A stretch of DNA of 64,000 nt from Methylobacterium sp. J-070 (GCF_022829385.1 NZ_JAKSXX010000123.1:186001-250000); one strand, 5' to 3'. Shown: positions 33,449-42,776, counted from the first letter of the stretch. Translations and numbers: made by a program. Notes: generated by a model not told the origin, from the sequence alone.

Positions 33449-33845
33449 GTTTATCCGACCAGATCCCTGTTCTTTCCCTGTTACCGGGACGGCACGCCAC
33501 AGACTGGTTCGCACGTGACCGCGCCCACCGCCAGTCCGCTCATCGACCGGAACGGCCAAGCGGGAACCGTATCGGACCGGCCTCGGTGCCGGTCTGTCGC
33601 TGACCGTCGTCGGAATCTGACCCGGTCTGCGGTCCGCGACCTATGCGCGGTCTCGGGCTGCGACGGCCGGGTTCGCGAAGGCTCGGCGCTTGGCACCCGC
33701 CGCGCCCGGCGTCGGGGCGACCGACGGACCGCACGGCAGGCTCCCCGCATGCGGCGTTGCGCCGTGGAACGTCGCCGACCGCGCAGCCTTTCCTGACGAC
33801 GCGCTCGGCCGCCATCGCCGAGCCTCGACCCGGAAAAGGCATCCC
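33449..33845. other. Stretch without a convincing gene
   Basis: After the IS end the DNA is GC-rich with short frames only. It should contain the promoter for the cupredoxin-like gene. No remnant of the interrupted BON gene is present. Confidence 0.45.
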
Positions 33846-34298
33846 ATGCTGAACGTCTCGCGCGCGCTGGCAACACTCGTCGCGCTCGTCATCGCCGGGC
33901 CGGCGTTGGCCCAGGGCAAGCCCCTGGCGCCGCCGGCCAGCGACGCGATGCCGCCGGTGGAGCTGACGATCAGCATGGCGGACGGCAAGCCGGTCTGCGA
34001 ACCGGCCGAACTCCGTCTTCCGGCCGATACCAACGTCGCGCTGAGCATCGTCAGCCATGCCGATGCGCCCGTCACGATCACCGCGCCCGGGCAATTCGAG
34101 AACGGCCTGGTGCTGCATGCCGACGGCGATCTCGTGCATGTCGCCAGCGAGAAGGGCTACACCGTCAAGCAGAACGGCAAGGGCACGCTGCGCCTGCGGA
34201 CCCTTAAGGCCGGGCAGGAGGAATACGCCTGCACCAGCACCCGCAACGCCGACGCGCCCTTCAAGGGCAAGCTGGTCCTGAGCCCGCCCGCGCAGTGA
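33846..34298 (+). CDS. Secreted cupredoxin-like protein
   Basis: The product has 150 residues. A signal peptide (RALATLVALVIAGPALAQG) is followed by a beta-rich domain of about 115 residues with PPVELTISMADGKPVCEPAE and SHADAPVTITAPGQFENGLV. A later ACTSTRNADAPFKGKLVL may correspond to the C-terminal copper-ligand region of cupredoxins, although the usual C-x-H-x-M order is not seen. It may therefore not bind copper in the standard way. AAGG lies 7 bases before the ATG. The DCC-type oxidoreductase gene follows 22 bp later. Confidence 0.7.
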   Translation: MLNVSRALATLVALVIAGPALAQGKPLAPPASDAMPPVELTISMADGKPVCEPAELRLPADTNVALSIVSHADAPVTITAPGQFENGLVLHADGDLVHVASEKGYTVKQNGKGTLRLRTLKAGQEEYACTSTRNADAPFKGKLVLSPPAQ

Positions 34299-34320
34299 AG
34301 CCGCGGCTCAGGGTTCAGGC

Positions 34321-34731
34321 ATGAGCGACGCCGTGTCCGGCAAGGATCTCAGCGTCTACTACGACGGCGGCTGCCCGCTTTGCCGCGCCGAGATCGACCA
34401 TTATCGCCGGTGCGCGGGTGCCGATCGGGTGGCGTTCGTCGATGTGGGGCGCGATGTCCCGGCGCCGGACCTCGGGTCCGGTCTCGGCCGCGACGCCGCC
34501 CTGCGGCGCTTCCATGTGCGCTGCGCGAACGGCCGGCTGATCTCCGGCGCGGCCGCGTTCGCGCGGCTCTGGCGGACCTTGCCCGGCTGGCGCTGGCTCG
34601 GCCGACTGGTCGACCTGCGGGTGCTGGGCATCCGGCCCCTTCTGCCGATCGCCGAGCTGGCCTATCGCCTGTCCCTGCCGTTGCGCCCCCGTCTCGCCCG
34701 GCTGGTCTCACGCCGCCGGCCCGAGGCGTAG
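34321..34731 (+). CDS. DCC-family thiol-disulfide oxidoreductase-like protein
   Basis: The 136-residue protein starts with the family signature LSVYYDGGCPLCRAEIDHYR, which carries the D-G-C-P-L-C motif after which DCC proteins are named. The CxxC is a likely redox centre. The C-terminal half is Arg/Leu-rich with GWRWLGRLVDLRVLG. It starts 22 bp after the cupredoxin-like gene, so the two are probably one unit. Its partner protein is unknown. Confidence 0.85.
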   Translation: MSDAVSGKDLSVYYDGGCPLCRAEIDHYRRCAGADRVAFVDVGRDVPAPDLGSGLGRDAALRRFHVRCANGRLISGAAAFARLWRTLPGWRWLGRLVDLRVLGIRPLLPIAELAYRLSLPLRPRLARLVSRRRPEA

Positions 34732-34899
34732 CGGCGGCGGCACCATGTGGCAGGTCGCGCTTGCCGGACCGCCTGAGCGGCCGGAGACGCGGCCGTCCCC
34801 GTCGAGCACGCACGGGCGCGAGAACGTGCGAACCGCGCCCCGGGACCAATGCCCGGCTCGCGCGTTGCCTGGACGGTTCGATCTCGCCAGGAGCGCCCG

Positions 34900-35211
34900 A
34901 TGCTCGCCCGATCCGCGTTGCTGCTCGTCATCCTCACGTCGAGCGCCCAGGCCGCCGCCTTCGACGACCTGAAGGGCTATCTGGCCTCCTGCCTGCGGTT
35001 CGAGATGGGGGGCACCCAGGCGCAACGGGGTACGCCCCTGTCGTCCCGCGTGCACGATGCGCTGGATCGCTGCTCCGACGACGTCGCTCGGCTGGAGCGG
35101 GCGGACGGGCGTCGTCTGCGCGGCGACGGCGGGATCAGTCCGTCGACCAAGCAGGTGATCCAGGATGTCGTGGGCCGCGGCGGCGACGGCATCCGCGCCG
35201 TCCGGTACTGA
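34900..35211 (+). CDS. Small secreted hypothetical protein
   Basis: The product has 103 residues. A signal peptide (MLARSALLLVILTSSAQAAA) precedes a mature domain with two Cys (YLASCLRFEM and DRCSDDVARL) that may form a disulfide. AGGAG lies 8 bases before the ATG at 34900; a start at 34849 would hide the signal peptide. No family recognised. It is separated by about 170 bp from the DCC gene. Confidence 0.65.
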   Translation: MLARSALLLVILTSSAQAAAFDDLKGYLASCLRFEMGGTQAQRGTPLSSRVHDALDRCSDDVARLERADGRRLRGDGGISPSTKQVIQDVVGRGGDGIRAVRY

Positions 35212-35323
35212 GCCCGTCGACCGCGCCGCGCGGCGGAACGGCGATTTCGGCCCACATGCATCCTTAACGCCCGCGTGCTGAGGTGCGGAGGTTCGGGGGG
35301 ACACGCGCGCGCACGGCATCAGA

Positions 35324-36742
35324 ATGGCTCAGCAGGGCTGCACCCGCACGGATCTCGGACCTTTGCCGCGGCACCGGGTCCGCATCTGGCGGCGGTTCCG
35401 TGCCGATCGGCGCGGGGGCGTCGCCCTGATCTTCGCGCTGGGCAGCATCGTCCTCTTCGGCCTGGCCGGTGGCGGCATCGACTACGCCCGCATGGTCTAT
35501 CGCCGCAGCCAGCTGCAGAACGCCGTCGATGCCGCCGTCCTCGCCGGGGGCAATACCCTGAAACTCTCGCCATCGAACTCGGATGCGGTGGCCAGCATCG
35601 TCGCGCGCATCGTCAACGAGAATGCGCCATCGCCGCCAGACCGCCCGCTCTCCGTGCAGGTGACGGTCAGCGGCGACAAGACCAGCCTGTCCGCCAGCGT
35701 GACCGACACCTTCAGGCTGGCCTTCGGAGCCTTCGTGGGCATGCGGGTCGCGCCGATCACCGCCCGGTCGACCGCCACGATCATGGGCAAGATGCGCCTG
35801 TGCCTGCTCACCCTGGATCCCGCCGCGGTGGGCACCCTGCACCTGGAGAAGAACGCCAACCTGTCGGCGACCGCGTGCTCGCTGTACGCGGATTCCAAGG
35901 ACGCCCACGCCATTCAGGGCGACGAGAACGCCATCGCCAAGGCCGACACGATCTGCAGCGTCGGCGGCGCCAGCACCACCCGGGCCAACTTCGCGCCGCC
36001 GGTCACATCGGGCTGCCCCGCGATCAAGGATCCCCTGGTCGGGACCATCACCGCGCCCGCGCCGGGCAGCTGCATCACCCTCGGCGCCTCCGCGGGGCCA
36101 GGGCCCGGGAAGGGACCGGGCGGCCCCGCCGCCGGGCTCGTCGCGGTCACGGCGAACACGACCCTCGATCCCGGCACCTATTGCGGCGGCCTGCACATCA
36201 CCGGCACCGCCAACGTCACCCTCAACCCGGGCGTCTACATCATCAAGGACGGCCCGCTGATCGTCGATCAGACGGCCAGCATGGCGGGGCAGGGTGTCGG
36301 TTTCTACTTCATGGGCGACGCCGCCGGCGTCCTGTTCGATGCCGACAGCACGATCAGCCTGACGGCGCCGGTCACCGGCCCGCTCGCGGGGATCCTGATG
36401 ACCGAGCAGCCCAGCGTCTCGTCCCCCGTCGCGCCGCCTCCGCCGCCGAAAGGATCTCCGCCGGCACCCCCCGGTCCGCCCTCGAAGCCGCTGCGCCAGT
36501 ACCGGATCATCAGCAACAACGCCCGCACGATGCTGGGCACGATCTACCTGCCGGCCGGTCGGCTGATCATCGACGGCACCGCGGCCGTCAGCGATCAGTC
36601 CGCCTACACCGTCATCGTCGTGCAGCTGCTCAACCTCTATGACGGGCCGACGCTGTACCTGAACGCCAACTACGACGCGACGAGCGTGCCGGTGCCGAAG
36701 GGCGTCGGGCCGGTCACCGGCAAGATCCTCATCACGCAGTAG
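35324..36742 (+). CDS. TadG-like pilus-assembly protein with extended Pro-rich insert
   Basis: The protein has 472 residues. The N-terminal segment RRGGVALIFALGSIVLFGLAGGGIDYAR is the single membrane helix and TadE/TadG motif, followed by RRSQLQNAVDAAVLAGG. The large extracytoplasmic part contains repeated hydrophobic beta-like stretches (LHITGTANVTLNPGVYIIKD) and a Pro-rich linker (about 365-390). TadG-like proteins assemble or anchor Flp pili. No other tad genes are in the window, so it may have another envelope role. Confidence 0.8.
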   Translation: MAQQGCTRTDLGPLPRHRVRIWRRFRADRRGGVALIFALGSIVLFGLAGGGIDYARMVYRRSQLQNAVDAAVLAGGNTLKLSPSNSDAVASIVARIVNENAPSPPDRPLSVQVTVSGDKTSLSASVTDTFRLAFGAFVGMRVAPITARSTATIMGKMRLCLLTLDPAAVGTLHLEKNANLSATACSLYADSKDAHAIQGDENAIAKADTICSVGGASTTRANFAPPVTSGCPAIKDPLVGTITAPAPGSCITLGASAGPGPGKGPGGPAAGLVAVTANTTLDPGTYCGGLHITGTANVTLNPGVYIIKDGPLIVDQTASMAGQGVGFYFMGDAAGVLFDADSTISLTAPVTGPLAGILMTEQPSVSSPVAPPPPPKGSPPAPPGPPSKPLRQYRIISNNARTMLGTIYLPAGRLIIDGTAAVSDQSAYTVIVVQLLNLYDGPTLYLNANYDATSVPVPKGVGPVTGKILITQ

Positions 36743-36857
36743 AGATCGTGGAGTCCCGACGACGGGCAGGCGTCCGGCTGCCGACCCCAACCGTCGGCAG
36801 ACGCCGATCGACATCAGGCTCGCTGGCGAACGCGGGTCCCGCCCCGCGTACCGGGCT

Positions 36858-37532
36858 TCACCGCGTGCCGGCGGCGGCTAAGCCGGGGCGGTCGACAATC
36901 TTGACCGCCCCGCGCCGGAGTTCGATCAGTCCTGCCTCGGCCCATTGCGCGACAATACGGCTCACGACCTCGCGCACGCTGCCGACATCGTCGGCGAGCT
37001 TCTGGTGCGTCACCGCCGCGACGCCCTGCGGATCGGCCTCCGCCAGGAGCCGCTGCGCCAGACGCTGTTTCAGGGGGGCGAACGCCACCGCGTCGATCAG
37101 CGTGAACAGGCCCGACATCAGCCGCGTGTAGTCGTCCATCACGAAGCTGCGAAAGGCGGCGCTGTCGCCCATCAGGTGCTGGAACGTGCCCACCGGCAGG
37201 GCCGCAAGCTCGGTGCGTTCCTCGGCGATGCTCTGCGCCGGGAAGGTGCTGCCGGACAGGAGACATTGCGTGGTCAGGGCGCAGGTGCCGCCCGGGCCGA
37301 CCTTGTAGATCAGGACCTCACGCCCGCCCTCCGACATGCGGAAGATGCGCGTGCGCCCCTCCAGGCACATCAGGTAGTGGGCGCACGCGCCGTCCAGTTC
37401 GTAGGCGACGGCGCCGGCCTCCAGAACCGGGAACTGCACGGTGCCCCTGGCGATCTGGAGGTGCGCGGGGCTGAGCGCCTGCATGAGCGGAAACCGGTCG
37501 ATCCAGCGCTCGACCTTCTGCGCGTCCGTCAT
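36858..37532 (-). CDS. Crp/Fnr-family transcriptional regulator
   Basis: The product has 224 residues. The sensor domain (about 20-140) has LEAGAVAYELDGACAHYLMC and EVLIYKVGPGGTCALTTQCL. The C-terminal helix-turn-helix has THQKLADDVGSVREVVSRIV, a Crp-type recognition helix. Several Cys in the sensor domain (CAHYLMC, TCALTTQC) could bind a redox ligand. The start is either the ATG at 37532 or the one at 37541; GGAGG is 12 or 3 bases away. It faces the pentapeptide-repeat gene across 185 bp that contain a CRP-like palindrome, so autoregulation is likely. Confidence 0.85.
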   Translation of the reverse strand: MTDAQKVERWIDRFPLMQALSPAHLQIARGTVQFPVLEAGAVAYELDGACAHYLMCLEGRTRIFRMSEGGREVLIYKVGPGGTCALTTQCLLSGSTFPAQSIAEERTELAALPVGTFQHLMGDSAAFRSFVMDDYTRLMSGLFTLIDAVAFAPLKQRLAQRLLAEADPQGVAAVTHQKLADDVGSVREVVSRIVAQWAEAGLIELRRGAVKIVDRPGLAAAGTR

Positions 37533-37612
37533 GGCTGGCATCGTCCTCCGGCCGTGACGACGGGCTGATCGTCCGGCGCGTGTCGCGTTTTTCTCCCGCC
37601 GCGCCGGACTTG

Positions 37613-37628
37613 TGTGACCTGGGTCACC
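37613..37628. promoter_or_regulatory. CRP-like operator between the Crp and pentapeptide genes
   Basis: TGTGA-CCTGGG-TCACC matches the CRP consensus TGTGA-N6-TCACA in all but the last base. The inner arms GTGACC/GGTCAC are perfect. It lies about 80 bp upstream of the Crp start and 90 bp upstream of the pentapeptide-repeat start. Confidence 0.65.
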
Positions 37629-37717
37629 GACCGGGCGCGGCGGCCCGGCATAGCATCGCGGCACACCGAACACGATACGGGCGCCGGTCATGCCCGGCCC
37701 CTGACGGGAGTGAACCG

Positions 37718-38518
37718 ATGCGCCGCCTCGCCCTCAGCTTGATGCTCGCCGCCCTCGCCGCCGGCCCCGCGGCGGCCGAACAGGACCTGCTCCTCGGGGC
37801 CGACATGGCCTCGCCCGCGATGACGCAGGCCGAGATGAGCCGCGCCGACATCGAGGCGATGATCACGGCCGCCCACGGAAAGCCCATCGACCTCCACGAC
37901 AAGGCCCTGTCCGGCCTCGATCTGTCCGGGCTGAACCTCCGGGGCGCCAACCTGCGGACCGCCCGCCTCAACAAGGCGAACCTGCGGGGCGCGGACCTCG
38001 GCGGGGCGAACCTCGAACAGGCGTGGTTCATCAAGGCGGACCTGAGCGGGGCCAAGCTGATGGACGCGCGGATGTTCGGCATCACCGCTCGGGATGCCAA
38101 CCTCAGCGGTGCCGACCTGAGCCGGTCCATGCCGATCGGCGACTTCAAGGGCGCGAACATGAGCGGCGCGACGCTTGTCGATCTCAGAGGGGGTGCCGAC
38201 ATCAAGAACCAGTCCATGGGCCTGATGCGCGCGGTGTTCGTCTCGGTGAACCTCACGGGCGCGAACCTGAAGGGGGCCAACCTCGGCCGGTCGCGGCTCG
38301 AATACGCCGATCTCACGGATGCCGACCTCACGAACGTGATGCTGATGGGCTCGGACCTGTCCGGCGCGAACCTGACCGGCGCCACGGTCACGGGCGCGGA
38401 CTTCAAGAACGTCGATGTCAGCGGCGCCCGGCTGATCGGCCTGAAGGGCCAGGACGGCGCCAAGGACTGGTCGGCGCGGGTGAACGTCGACCGCGCCATC
38501 ACCCGGAGCGCCAACTGA
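37718..38518 (+). CDS. Secreted pentapeptide-repeat protein
   Basis: The protein has 266 residues. A signal peptide (RLALSLMLAALAAGPAAAEQ) is followed by about 20 consecutive five-residue repeats of A-(D/N)-L-x-x type (for example SGLDLSGLNLRGANLRTARL). They predict a right-handed quadrilateral beta helix. GGGAG lies just before the ATG at 37718; an upstream start lacks the signal peptide. The thioredoxin-like gene follows after 41 bp. Regulation by the divergent Crp protein is inferred from the palindrome. Role unknown. Confidence 0.85.
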   Translation: MRRLALSLMLAALAAGPAAAEQDLLLGADMASPAMTQAEMSRADIEAMITAAHGKPIDLHDKALSGLDLSGLNLRGANLRTARLNKANLRGADLGGANLEQAWFIKADLSGAKLMDARMFGITARDANLSGADLSRSMPIGDFKGANMSGATLVDLRGGADIKNQSMGLMRAVFVSVNLTGANLKGANLGRSRLEYADLTDADLTNVMLMGSDLSGANLTGATVTGADFKNVDVSGARLIGLKGQDGAKDWSARVNVDRAITRSAN

Positions 38519-38559
38519 GCCGTCCCCTTACGTCTGCGGCCACCCCGGAGAGACCTCCC

Positions 38560-38949
38560 ATGACCCCCCGTCGCCTGCTGCTCGGCGCCTTCGCGGCCGC
38601 CCCCCTGCTGTTCGGTTCCGGCGCCGTCGCCGCCGGGACGGCCTACACGCCTGCCGCCTTCGCGGTCGCCCAGAAGGCGGGCAAGCCGATCCTCGTGCAC
38701 ATCACCGCGCCCTGGTGCACGACCTGCGCGGCGCAGAAGCCGATCCTGGCCAGGCTGGAGGCGGAACCCAGGTTCAAGGACCTGCAGGTGTTCGACGTCG
38801 ACTTCGACAGCCGCCGGGACGTGGTGAAGCGGTTCGGCGCGACGATGCAGAGCACCCTGATCCCCTACAGGGGCGAGACGGAGGTCGGGCGCTCGGCCGG
38901 GGAGACCAAGCCGGAGGCGATCTCGGCGCTCCTCGACAAGGCGATCTGA
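38560..38949 (+). CDS. Exported thioredoxin-family protein
   Basis: The product has 129 residues. A signal peptide (LLLGAFAAAPLLFGSGAVAA) precedes a short thioredoxin fold with the redox pair in ITAPWCTTCAAQKPILARLE. A beta strand (QVFDVDFDSRRDVVKRFGAT) and a short C-terminal helix follow. The cis-Pro region reads TLIPYRG. Such proteins reduce or protect periplasmic thiols. GGAGAG lies before the ATG. It is paired with the pentapeptide-repeat gene 41 bp upstream and probably shares its promoter. Confidence 0.85.
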   Translation: MTPRRLLLGAFAAAPLLFGSGAVAAGTAYTPAAFAVAQKAGKPILVHITAPWCTTCAAQKPILARLEAEPRFKDLQVFDVDFDSRRDVVKRFGATMQSTLIPYRGETEVGRSAGETKPEAISALLDKAI

Positions 38950-39066
38950 GGCGGGGCCAGGGTCACGAGCATCGGCGGCGGGTTCCCGGCGATCGGCGAT
39001 CGCGATGCGGGGAAGCGGATCGTCCGCCCCCGACCCACCCGGCTTTCGCACCGACCGGCCGGTCCC

Positions 39067-41064
39067 TCATGCCCTCCGGCGCGGGGCCACCCGGCCCAGG
39101 ATGCGCCCGAGCTGATCGGCCGAGTACGGCTTGTGCAGCAGTTCGAAGCCGTGCAGCCCGTCCTGGGCCAGGACGTGGCTGTAGCCCGAAGCCAGGAGGA
39201 CCGGCAGGCCGGGCATCCGGCGCTGCACGATCCTGGCGAGTTCGATGCCGCCCATGCCGGGCATCACCACGTCGGAGAACACGACATCGAAGCCGGCCCC
39301 GTCGGCTCCGAGCTTCTCCAACGCCGCCTCGGCGTTGGCGGTCCAGGTCGTGCGGTAGCCGATGTCTTCCAGGATCTGGGTGGCGAACCTGCCGACCTCG
39401 ACATTGTCCTCGACGACCAGCACGCACTGGCCGTCGCCGGTCGGGAAGGTCTCATCGTCTCGGACGGAGGCCGGGCGTGCGGGCGCGCCCGCCAATATCT
39501 CCGGCAGGTAGAGCGTGAAGGTGGTGCCCCGTCCGGGCCCGCTCCGGACCGCGACGTCGCCCCCCGACTGCTTGGCGAAGCCGAAGACCTGGCTGAGGCC
39601 GAGCCCGGTGCCCTTGCCGACCTCCTTGGTCGTGAAGAACGGCTCGAAGATGCGGGAAAGCTGATCCGGCGCGATGCCGCTTCCGGTGTCGGTGAGGGCG
39701 ATGGAGGCGAACCGGCCCGGCGCGGCGGCATGCCCGCGGATCGGCGGCAGGGTGCCGGTGTGATCGAGCCGGAGGGTCAGCGTGCCCTCGCCGTTCATGG
39801 CATCCCGGGCGTTCACCGCGATGTTGACGAGCGCCGTCTCGAACTGGCTGATGTCGGCCAGCACGAAGCACGGCGCGTCCGGGATCTCGGTGCCGACATG
39901 GATGCGGGCGCCGGTCACGGTATCGAGCATGTCGGCGACACCGCGCAGCCGCTCGCCGACGTCGAACACTTCGGGCTTCAGCGCCTGGCGCCGGGCGAAG
40001 GCGAGCAGCTGACCGGTGAGCTTGGCGGCGCGGTCGACGGTGTCGGAGACGGTATCCATGTACCGGACCCGACGCTCCTCGGGCAGGTCCGGACGCCTGA
40101 GGAAATCCACCGACGAGCGGATGATGGTCAGCAGGTTGTTGAAATCGTGCGCCACGCCCCCGGTCAACTGGCCCACAGCCTCGAGCTTCTGCGACTGGCG
40201 CAGCGCCTCCTCCGCCCGGCCCAGCGCGGCGGCCTGCTCGTACTCGACCGTCGTGTTCCGCCCGGTCGCGTAGATCTGGCCGTCCTCGAACGCCCCCGTC
40301 CAGGCGAACCGGCGATAGGTCCCGTCCGCGTGCCGGAGACGGTACTCGTAGGGTTCGACCAGCGGGGCCGTCATGATGCGGCCGAGCGCCGCCCGCGTCG
40401 GCTCCAGGTCCTCGGGGTGGGTGAACGTGACGAAGTTCTGCCCGATGAGGTCGGACGCCGCCCAGCCGAGCAGGTCCTGCCAGGCTGCGTTGACCGCCAG
40501 GAGCGTCCCTTGCGCATCCGCGATGGCCAGAAGATCCGGTGACAGCCGCCAGGCCCGCTCCAGGGCGCGCGCCCGGTCGGCGACCCGGGCTTCGAGGTTC
40601 GCGTTCAGGTCCCGCAGCGCGGCCGTCGCCGCCTCCGCGAGCCGCCGCGCCTCCAGCAGCTCGCGCTCGTAGCGCCGACGGTCAGAGGCGTTGAAGACGG
40701 TGATCCGGATGAAGCGCACGCCCCCCGCCGCGTCCTCGCGCACCACCGCGTTGACCAGGACCGGCAGCGTCGTGCCGTCCGCGCGCACGAGATCGAGGGC
40801 GACTTCGTTGAAGAAGCCCTGCATCCGCAGCATCGGCGCGAAATGGGTCTCGTAGTAGACCTTGCCGGCGAGGTTCAGGAGATCGAGGAAACGGCGTCCG
40901 ACGAGCTGCTCGTTCGTGAAGCCGAGCCACGTCGCGAGCGTGCGATTGATCTTGGAGATGCGCCCGTTCGGCAGGGCCGAGGCGTAGCCGCAGGGCGCGT
41001 TCTCGAACAGATCCGACAGATCGTCCGTGTCCTGCACCCGGGCGTGAGGCGTCACCTCGTCCAC
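39067..41064 (-). CDS. PAS-domain hybrid sensor histidine kinase with C-terminal receiver
   Basis: The 665-residue cytoplasmic protein has two PAS domains (about 15-125, ENAPCGYASALPNGRISKIN; and 180-290, LSPDLLAIADAQGTLLAVNA). The kinase core carries the H-box GGVAHDFNNLLTIIRSSVDF and the ATP-binding G-boxes DTGSGIAPDQL and GKGTGLGLS. A receiver domain is at the C-terminus (about 535-655, phospho-acceptor Asp in DVVFSDVVMPGMGG). The GTG at 41064 starts one base after the stop of the RsbQ-like hydrolase gene. The coupling mirrors the RsbQ/RsbP pair in Bacillus, where the hydrolase senses a small ligand for a PAS protein. Confidence 0.9.
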   Translation of the reverse strand: MDEVTPHARVQDTDDLSDLFENAPCGYASALPNGRISKINRTLATWLGFTNEQLVGRRFLDLLNLAGKVYYETHFAPMLRMQGFFNEVALDLVRADGTTLPVLVNAVVREDAAGGVRFIRITVFNASDRRRYERELLEARRLAEAATAALRDLNANLEARVADRARALERAWRLSPDLLAIADAQGTLLAVNAAWQDLLGWAASDLIGQNFVTFTHPEDLEPTRAALGRIMTAPLVEPYEYRLRHADGTYRRFAWTGAFEDGQIYATGRNTTVEYEQAAALGRAEEALRQSQKLEAVGQLTGGVAHDFNNLLTIIRSSVDFLRRPDLPEERRVRYMDTVSDTVDRAAKLTGQLLAFARRQALKPEVFDVGERLRGVADMLDTVTGARIHVGTEIPDAPCFVLADISQFETALVNIAVNARDAMNGEGTLTLRLDHTGTLPPIRGHAAAPGRFASIALTDTGSGIAPDQLSRIFEPFFTTKEVGKGTGLGLSQVFGFAKQSGGDVAVRSGPGRGTTFTLYLPEILAGAPARPASVRDDETFPTGDGQCVLVVEDNVEVGRFATQILEDIGYRTTWTANAEAALEKLGADGAGFDVVFSDVVMPGMGGIELARIVQRRMPGLPVLLASGYSHVLAQDGLHGFELLHKPYSADQLGRILGRVAPRRRA

Positions 41065-41065
41065 G

Positions 41066-41896
41066 CTACCCACCCCGCAGGAAGCCCTCGATGGCCGCGA
41101 TGGTCTCCCCGGGCGCACTCAGGTTCGGGCAATGGCCCGTCGCGTCGAGGAGAGCGAAGGCGCTGTTCTGCAGGTGCCGGTGGACGTACGTCCCTACCTC
41201 TATCGGGGCGATCACGTCCTCCGAGCTCTGGATGACGAGGCATCGCGCCGTCACGCCCGCCAGATCCGCGCGATTGTCGGCCAGGAAGGTGGTGCGGGCG
41301 AAGCGCTTGGCGATGTCCGGGTCCGTGCGGCAGAAGCTGTTGGTGAGTTCCTCGCCGAGTTCGGGGCGGTCGGGATTGCCCATGATCGCCGGTGCCATCG
41401 CCTGCGACCAGCCCATGTGGTTCGTGTCGAGGAAGTCGAGCAGCTCCTCGATCTGGGCTGCACTGAAACCGCCGACGTATCCGTCGTCGTCGAGATAGCG
41501 CGGCGACGGGCAAACCAGGACGAGGCTCGTAAACAGCTCGGGGGCCTTTATCGAGGCCAGAACCCCGATCATGGCGCTGACCGAGTGGCCGACGAACACG
41601 CCGCTCCTGACCTCCAGGGCGCGGCAGAGCTCGACCACGTCGTCGGCGTAGCCGTCGAGCGCGGCGTACTTCGCCGCCTCGTAGGCCGATAGGTCCGATC
41701 CGCCGGCGCCGATATGATCGAACAGGATCGTCCGGTAGCGGTCCGCGAACGCCGGATACACGAAGCGCCACATGTTCTGATCGCAGCCGAAGCCGTGCGC
41801 GAAGACCATGGCGGTTCCGCCGGTGCCGACCTGCCTCACGTTGTGTCGCCGTACGACAGACAAGCCCACGCTCCTCGGATGTCGCAAGTCTAGCAT
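41066..41896 (-). CDS. Alpha/beta hydrolase of the RsbQ type
   Basis: The 276-residue protein closely follows RsbQ order: MVFAHGFGCDQNMWRFVYPA, ILFDHIGAGGSDLSAYEAAK, GYADDVVELCRALEV and the nucleophile elbow VFVGHSVSAMIG. The catalytic Asp region is SSEDVIAPIEVG and the His is ATGHCPNLS. RsbQ binds a small hydrophobic signal and works with a PAS protein. The ATG at 41896 was chosen because the family fold starts about 30 residues later; a long upstream extension is not credible. It precedes the PAS hybrid kinase by one base. Confidence 0.9.
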   Translation of the reverse strand: MLDLRHPRSVGLSVVRRHNVRQVGTGGTAMVFAHGFGCDQNMWRFVYPAFADRYRTILFDHIGAGGSDLSAYEAAKYAALDGYADDVVELCRALEVRSGVFVGHSVSAMIGVLASIKAPELFTSLVLVCPSPRYLDDDGYVGGFSAAQIEELLDFLDTNHMGWSQAMAPAIMGNPDRPELGEELTNSFCRTDPDIAKRFARTTFLADNRADLAGVTARCLVIQSSEDVIAPIEVGTYVHRHLQNSAFALLDATGHCPNLSAPGETIAAIEGFLRGG

Positions 41897-42776
41897 GCAT
41901 CGGCGGACGGCGCTTGCCCACCCGTCGGACGTCTCCGGCGCGACGGCAGCCCGAAAGCCCACCGTGCCGGTGACCGGAATCGGTCGCCGGCCGGCGCGAC
42001 AGCAATGTTCGCCGCCAGGCGCCGTCCCCTCGGACGCCGAGGACTTGTACGCCGGAGCCGGCTCATCTCCCGCGTGTCCCGCACCGGGCGTCCATGGGAA
42101 TGCCAATCCGTTCAACCGGAAAGCGCAGACGCGGACGAGCCGAAGCCGCGCATTGTGGCATGTGGCCTCCGACCCGAGGTCGTCGCTTGCGGCGGCCCGA
42201 ATTCCGCGCGGGAGCGGCCGTCCCTGGGGCGTCCGCGTCGGGCTCGAGGCCGCGCTCCGCGCGCTCTGGCAGGCCGGTCTGGCGCCGCACCTGCTGACGC
42301 CGGCGCGGGGCAACGTCGAGATCCTCGTGGGCGCGACCGCCCCTTGGGCACCGTCCGCCTCGGTGCTGCGGCATCGCCGACGCGGTGACCGGATCGGAGG
42401 CGGGGGACCCTGTCCGGAGGCGCGACCCGCACGGGGCCGTCCGCCGGACCGGCAACGGCTCTAACCAATGCTGATCCGGATGTATCAAATGCAATCGAAA
42501 TCGGTATCGGCATCTACAGTCGGACGATGCATCCTGGAATGACCGGGGAAGGACGGCTCCGCCGACGATCGGCGCCCGCCACGGATCCCGGAAGCAGGAC
42601 GCTCAGAGCATGCTCGCCCGCATCGTCAATGCACTGTTCCTCCGGGCTCTGCGTGCGCCGGCCTGCGGATGGGTGGTGCGTGCGGCCATCGTCCTGGCGT
42701 CGCGGGACGCATCGCCGCGCAGCGGCGCGGGCGCGATGGCGGCGGTCCGGTAGCCGGAGGGGGGGCGAGGGGCGGT
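41897..42776. other. Stretch of about 0.9 kb without a convincing gene
   Basis: Large overlapping ORFs on both strands are GC-driven and lack ribosome-binding sites and family motifs. It contains the promoters of the RsbQ-like unit and the 3' side of the HD-GYP gene. No repeats recognised. Confidence 0.45.

Larger units (their letters stand above)
32525..33518 (+). pseudogene. IS3-family transposase OrfB, broken
   Basis: Reading the -1 frame from 32525 gives RRRQAVDGIREKYGLSERHA and later ASKYGRYGYRRVTALLQTDG, typical OrfB. At 32774 an extra 22 bp with CATCC/GGATG ends shifts the frame into a TGA at 32795. The other frame resumes at 32796 with GIWRRAGLKV and continues through RCDNGPEM and PWENGYCESFNGKLRDE. 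The first catalytic Asp is also gone: the expected W-x-F-D-F reads VWRFAFVQA. Downstream of about 33400 the ORF extends past the IS end to 33518. Confidence 0.85.

Noticed and set aside
36884..36912. Perfect 10-bp hairpin near the end of the Crp-family gene
   Set aside because: It lies inside the coding sequence, before the stop codon. It may be just codon structure rather than a terminator.
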